A stretch of DNA of 24,071 nt from Beroe ovata (lineage: Eukaryota > Ctenophora > Nuda > Beroida > Beroidae): positions 281,544 through 305,614 of the forward strand of contig CAMPET010000051.1 of assembly GCA_946803715.1 (NCBI GenBank), written 5' to 3'. A program made the translations under genes and the position numbers. Positions 20,346 through 24,071 of the stretch are shown piece after piece. The notes below the pieces were generated by a model. It ran no database searches, was not told the DNA's origin, and saw only the letters and a program-made list of their open reading frames with translations. Numbering within the stretch: the stretch's first letter is position 1; every line of letters starts with the position of its first letter.

Positions 20346-21178
20346 CTTTGTCACGATTATGCAGATACTTATAGACATGGCTCATTCAACCTCCTGAAAG
20401 CTGCCAAGCGACAAGGATGGAAAACCTTTTGCAGTAATATCAAGAACACGAGTACTCTAGCTAGAGTGAATAAAGTGGTTAATCAAGGAAAATCCATAAC
20501 CGGATCTCTTAACAGTCTTCGGAAACCCTCTGGGCAATTAACCACCTCCCCTCAGGAAACCCTCCAGGTTTTGGTAGATACACTCATTCCGAGTGATGGT
20601 CGTGAAATAGCGGCAGATCATCATGAGAATGGGGACATTACCCTCATTATGAAACTATTGTCGCCCCATAGATTGGACAAAGCAGTCCAACAGTTGGCAA
20701 ATAACAAATCCCCAGGCCCAGATGAGATACGAAATGAAATGATCTCTAAAGCATGGAAATGGATCAGAGACCCAACCAGGATGGTTTTTCACCATTCACT
20801 CGCCCTGGGGAAAACTCCATCCTCGTGGCATGACGCAACAGGATGTGTTATCCCCAAACCAGCGAAAACGGATTACACAAATCCCCGAGCATTCAGAATA
20901 ATATCTCTCACCTCTAGCTTTCAGAAACTAATGGAGAGATTAATACTATGGTACCTAGAAACGGATCTAAAAATTCCAGCTAAACTCACGAAAAACCAAC
21001 ACGGTTTCAAAAAAGGGAAATCAACGGAATCAGCTATTCATATCCTAACTAGGAGAATAGAAGATGCCATGGCAACGGGCAATTACTCACTAGGAATCTT
21101 TCTAGACATAGAACAGGCATTTGACGCGGTTAGCTTCCAAGCCCTTGCTCAGGCTTTGGAAGATGCGGGCATCCCACC
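20346..21178 (+). pseudogene. Non-LTR retrotransposon reverse transcriptase, fragment
   Basis: The frame is open from 20346 (homology from about 20388) to the N at 21178/21179. Residues FNLLKAAKRQGWKTFC lead into the RT region: LANNKSPGPDEIRNEMI, then CVIPKPAKTDYTNPRAFRII (the usual P of FRPIS is I), then NQHGFKKGKSTESAI, then GIFLDIEQAFDAVSF with the first catalytic Asp. This order is that of jockey/I/R1-type elements, whose RT copies their own RNA at the insertion site. The endonuclease part upstream and the YADD block, thumb and tail downstream are missing. After the N the frame continues only into unrelated sequence and stops at 21215. The piece lies exactly between the two 2.3-2.4 kb repeats. 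It is an incomplete, inactive copy or one cut by the assembly gap. Confidence 0.88.
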
Positions 21179-21179
21179 N

Positions 21180-21591
21180 GTGTGTGCGTTTAAACACAAC
21201 CGCTGGAAAAGGTGATGATGCATTTCCGACATTGCATGGCAGACGAAAAACATGTACAAAAACACACCTCACATTGTCCTAAGTGCTCAGCTTTACTTCA
21301 GCTCCCTTGTGAGTGTTGAAATGTATATCACCCAGTGACACCGCTTGACACCACCGCCTGCCACCGTCCTGTTTCACCGTCAGTCACCTATTGTCTAGGA
21401 GCAATTTGCTTTGTCTTTTCCCACGTAGTCAGTACTTGTTGAGAACAAAGTCCCTCCCCATACAGGCTGAAAAGTGTTAAAGAAAAGAAACCCATCTGGT
21501 CGACGTAAACCAACAGTTTAACAATGGTCAAGATAGGTTTTACTTCTAGCTGTTGTTTGTCCCCATACCATCCCTAATGTCGAGCAGTTTN
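21180..21591. other. Spacer between RT fragment and repeat copy 2
   Basis: 412 bases bounded by N on both sides (21179 and 21592). No homology to the flanking blocks and no gene seen. It includes CACC-rich text near 21330-21390. Confidence 0.4.
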
Positions 21592-22913
21592 GCTGACGCC
21601 CACATATCAGTTACTCCTCACATGGGCACTATCTATAGCTGTTCCTTGTTCAATTGCATAGCGTCCTGTTTGGTGTACCAATTTTGTTCGGTACTTGTGG
21701 CCATCCCGAACAAAATTGGCTCTGATGCCAACGATGATTCGGGATTCCAATGCCATTGATCGGCCACGCCCTTTTCTAGACCACAGCTGTGTGCAGCTGC
21801 GTGAAGCAGAAACAGATTTCAAAGTTGCCGGTCTAAGGGTAGCGGCAACATTATCTGGTGATTAATAGCTAATGAGTATAATGGCAAAGCCACTGTATAG
21901 TGACCTAATTTCCTGGATATCGAGGTGAAGGGTGTGAGAGTTAATTATCTAATTGTACCGTTATATAATGCATTGCGTGGCCTTCTTGCCTTCTCTTATT
22001 CTATAGTTTATAGTTGTGCACACTGTACAGGTAGGTACCTATAAAGCTAGAACGGTATACAGATAGTGAATTGTAGTTGCGCATTCATGTTCATATGCCA
22101 ACCATTACTGATACATTGCTCAATGTACCTATAATGTATTTTGTAGGTATACCCATACTTACCTACTATACTATACCCAGTACCCTATCCCTACATCGAG
22201 CGTGATGACTGATGAAGGCACATCAGCAGAATGAGACCAAGCATGTGGGCATGTATGGACATTAGGCACGTGACACGTTTACTGCACACATGACGTTTAC
22301 ACAATATTGTATACTACTACTTGGTGTACACTGTACAATGTAGCTACGTATTATTATTGTATTCGCAGTAGGTAACCACCTACCTAATAATTGCATCTGC
22401 ATAATATTGTCTTGCCCACTGTCTTGCATGATACCCACCTACTCATTGCTTTATTGTGCAGGTTCACCTGCGTACCTACATTATCTAAGGTACCTACGTT
22501 ATCTACCTCTAAATATCACGATATCTATCACGTCTTACTTGATAACTGATAAGTCAATAGTAAGAAGCTCTCTTGTCCTACTGGGTACAGGCATTTCCTT
22601 TCTCTACACAACAAGGTTAGTATAGGTTAAGGCTGGTAGTAATAACAGAGAACAGTTACTCAGTAGCCGAATTTGAGTTGTTTAATTCGAATAATTAAGC
22701 ACTAAATTACCTGTAATAGCTTCCTGCCACTCCCTTTGCAATTAGTGCTAGGCCTACACTTTAATAATTAGCAACACGGAATTTTTGTTCCTCTAATTTC
22801 CTAATTTAGAAGTCCGACTACAATGGAAGCTTGACAACTACCAAATAGTAGGTCCTGCCTACTCAGCTACGATACGTATCTGTTGAAAAGTCGTACATAG
22901 TACCGACTCTGCG

Positions 22914-22969
22914 TGACGTCACAGTTTATATAGGTAGAAGTAGTAGCTGAGTGCTGAGTATGTGTCAGT
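22914..22969 (+). promoter_or_regulatory. CRE + TATA + start-like module, copy 2
   Basis: TGACGTCA (22914-22921), TATATA (22927-22932) and TCAGT (22965-22969) match copy 1 in spacing. Several bases between the motifs have changed. Confidence 0.4.
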
Positions 22970-23224
22970 GCACTTTCTGTGCATTGTCAGTTGTCGAGGT
23001 GACGCATACTGCTGGCACCTAGACAATAGGTATACATCGTGAAACCAGATCATGTGGCATGTATATTGTATATTGTATGTGTCTGTGTGTCTTCTTAGTT
23101 TGTTCTTGTGTGATTTTTTTTTCTTTTGAGAGATATTACCTAATTGCAGGCACGTATATTGGCTTTTGATGATACTTTAAATCGTGTACCTACTTTAAAC
23201 TATGTACTCTTTGGATCAATGCAC

Positions 23225-23573
23225 CATATACATTGTACACTGTACATTGACATGGTGCATTGTATAATGTACATTGTATATTGTACAATGTACAATGCAG
23301 ACTTTACCTATGCCTACAGTGCAGTGACGCAGTGTGCAGTGTGCAGTTGCTATATTGTTTAGGTATGAACTATGATGATATGTATTTTGTAGGTACCTAC
23401 TTAGGTAAGGTATAGTAGGTATAGTCAAAGACCTACAAGGTATAGTAGGTAGGACCGCAAATGAGAAGGATGATGAATGAAAATCTCGGAGTTACACGAA
23501 TAATATCGCCAAGTATATCTTCAATGCACCATGATAATTGTACAATGTACATTGTACAATGTAGAATGTACAT
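23225..23573. repeat. Palindromic TGTACAATG clusters, copy 2
   Basis: Counterparts of the copy 1 clusters at about 23225-23298 and 23537-23573, with different unit numbers, as expected of unstable palindromic repeats. Confidence 0.75.
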
Positions 23574-23902
23574 CACCCACGATGATTATACACATCTTTT
23601 ACACGTCATATGTATCAGAAAATGCACACCTATCATATTACACCTTTACATAGACGTAGGTAAAAAAAATGATAAAGCATTCCAAAATCCGTTGTTGTTG
23701 TTGTCAAGGTCCCTACAAATTGTGTCTTATCGACGTATTATCATTTAGGTACTCTGTATTGTATGAAATTGTAAAGAAGTGTACCGTAGTTGGTCGATAT
23801 CATAAGTACTATGTACTTGTCTTTTCATTGTTTAGTGCTGCTTTATGATCGCTAGCTTTGTCACGATTATGCAGATACTTAAAGACATGGCTTATTCAAC
23901 CT

Positions 23903-24071
23903 ACCTATAGGTACCACAGTAAACCAACATTCATATCAACCTTCATTCATACCAACCGTCGCCGAGTTAGATGTAATCAAGCATGAAAGTATGGTTGTCG
24001 GCGACCATAATATCGCTAGGAACCTAATCAGTTCACACTCCTCCAACACCCCCCACACACAGACACAAACA
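23903..24071. other. Right edge, no gene
   Basis: Unique sequence after repeat copy 2. GTCGCCGA near 23959 pairs with TCGGCGAC near 23998. The end is C- and CA-rich. Nothing coding is seen. Confidence 0.35.

Larger units (their letters stand above)
17953..20392 (+). repeat. Long direct repeat, copy 1 (2.4 kb)
   Basis: Homologous in the same order and orientation to 21593-23902. It starts GCTGACGCCCACATATCAGT and ends near CATGGCTCATTCAACCT. Copy 1 has about 105 extra bases near 18040-18147, tipped by CCGTCGAAAAAT and GTTTTTCGACTG (short inverted ends), and other small indels. Inside are repeated GGTACCTAC motifs, TGTACAATGTACATTGTACA palindromes and a CRE plus TATA pair. There is no convincing coding capacity: open frames are not kept between the copies except by general similarity. 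It may be a repeat family, a segmental duplication or two alleles. Confidence 0.88.
21593..23902 (+). repeat. Long direct repeat, copy 2 (2.3 kb)
   Basis: Second copy of the block at 17953-20392, with visible substitutions and indels along its whole length. It starts right after the N at 21592 and ends near CATGGCTTATTCAACCT, beyond which the two copies share nothing. It lacks the extra 105 bases of copy 1. Content is otherwise the same. Confidence 0.88.

Noticed and set aside
18901-22625. Similar small open frames (with LRYLRYLPLNITISITSYLI) in both long repeats
   Set aside because: The resemblance follows from the DNA duplication; the first parts shift by indels not kept in frame and the residues mirror GGTACCTAC repeats.

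Overview
This window looks like nuclear DNA of an animal. It has short GT-AG introns (about 85-370 bases), AT-rich intergenic DNA, an interstitial run of the metazoan-type telomere repeat (CCCTAA), a non-LTR retrotransposon piece, inverted-repeat transposon remnants and many minisatellites. Compact genes with short introns beside a WDR44-like sequence suggest an early-branching animal such as a sponge, but that is inference and the species cannot be named from the sequence.

Layout. Bases 1-262 (minus strand) hold the start of a secreted Ser/Thr-rich, mucin-like protein that runs off the left edge. Bases 692-1242 (plus) hold the last three exons of a WDR44-like WD-repeat protein, with no room upstream for the rest. 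Bases 1243-6262 are intergenic, with a 180-base direct duplication and a 304-base foldback element. Two complete multi-exon genes of the DDAH / arginine-deiminase-like amidinotransferase superfamily lie in the same orientation: gene A (6263-8027, six exons, 295 aa) and gene B (13713-15558, seven exons, 301 aa). I assembled both by following splice sites, and every junction keeps the reading frame. Between them lie a GCGCAATT-rich repeat field, a telomere-repeat island with a 19-base minisatellite, and a few weak open frames. After gene B come a 484-base MITE with a perfect 8-base target duplication, a (CA)n tract, and two diverged direct copies of a 2.3-2.4 kb noncoding block (17953-20392 and 21593-23902). 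The copies flank a truncated reverse transcriptase.

How the parts relate. The two amidinotransferase paralogues are the functional core. They probably act on guanidino or ureido compounds of arginine metabolism, but the substrate cannot be read from the sequence. They share no intron position, and gene A has lost part of a motif that gene B keeps. Several single N characters (2017, 14219, 17679, 21179, 21592) sit inside or beside repeats, so the assembly may be unreliable there and some duplications could be uncollapsed alleles. I see no CRISPR, operon or other prokaryotic organisation.
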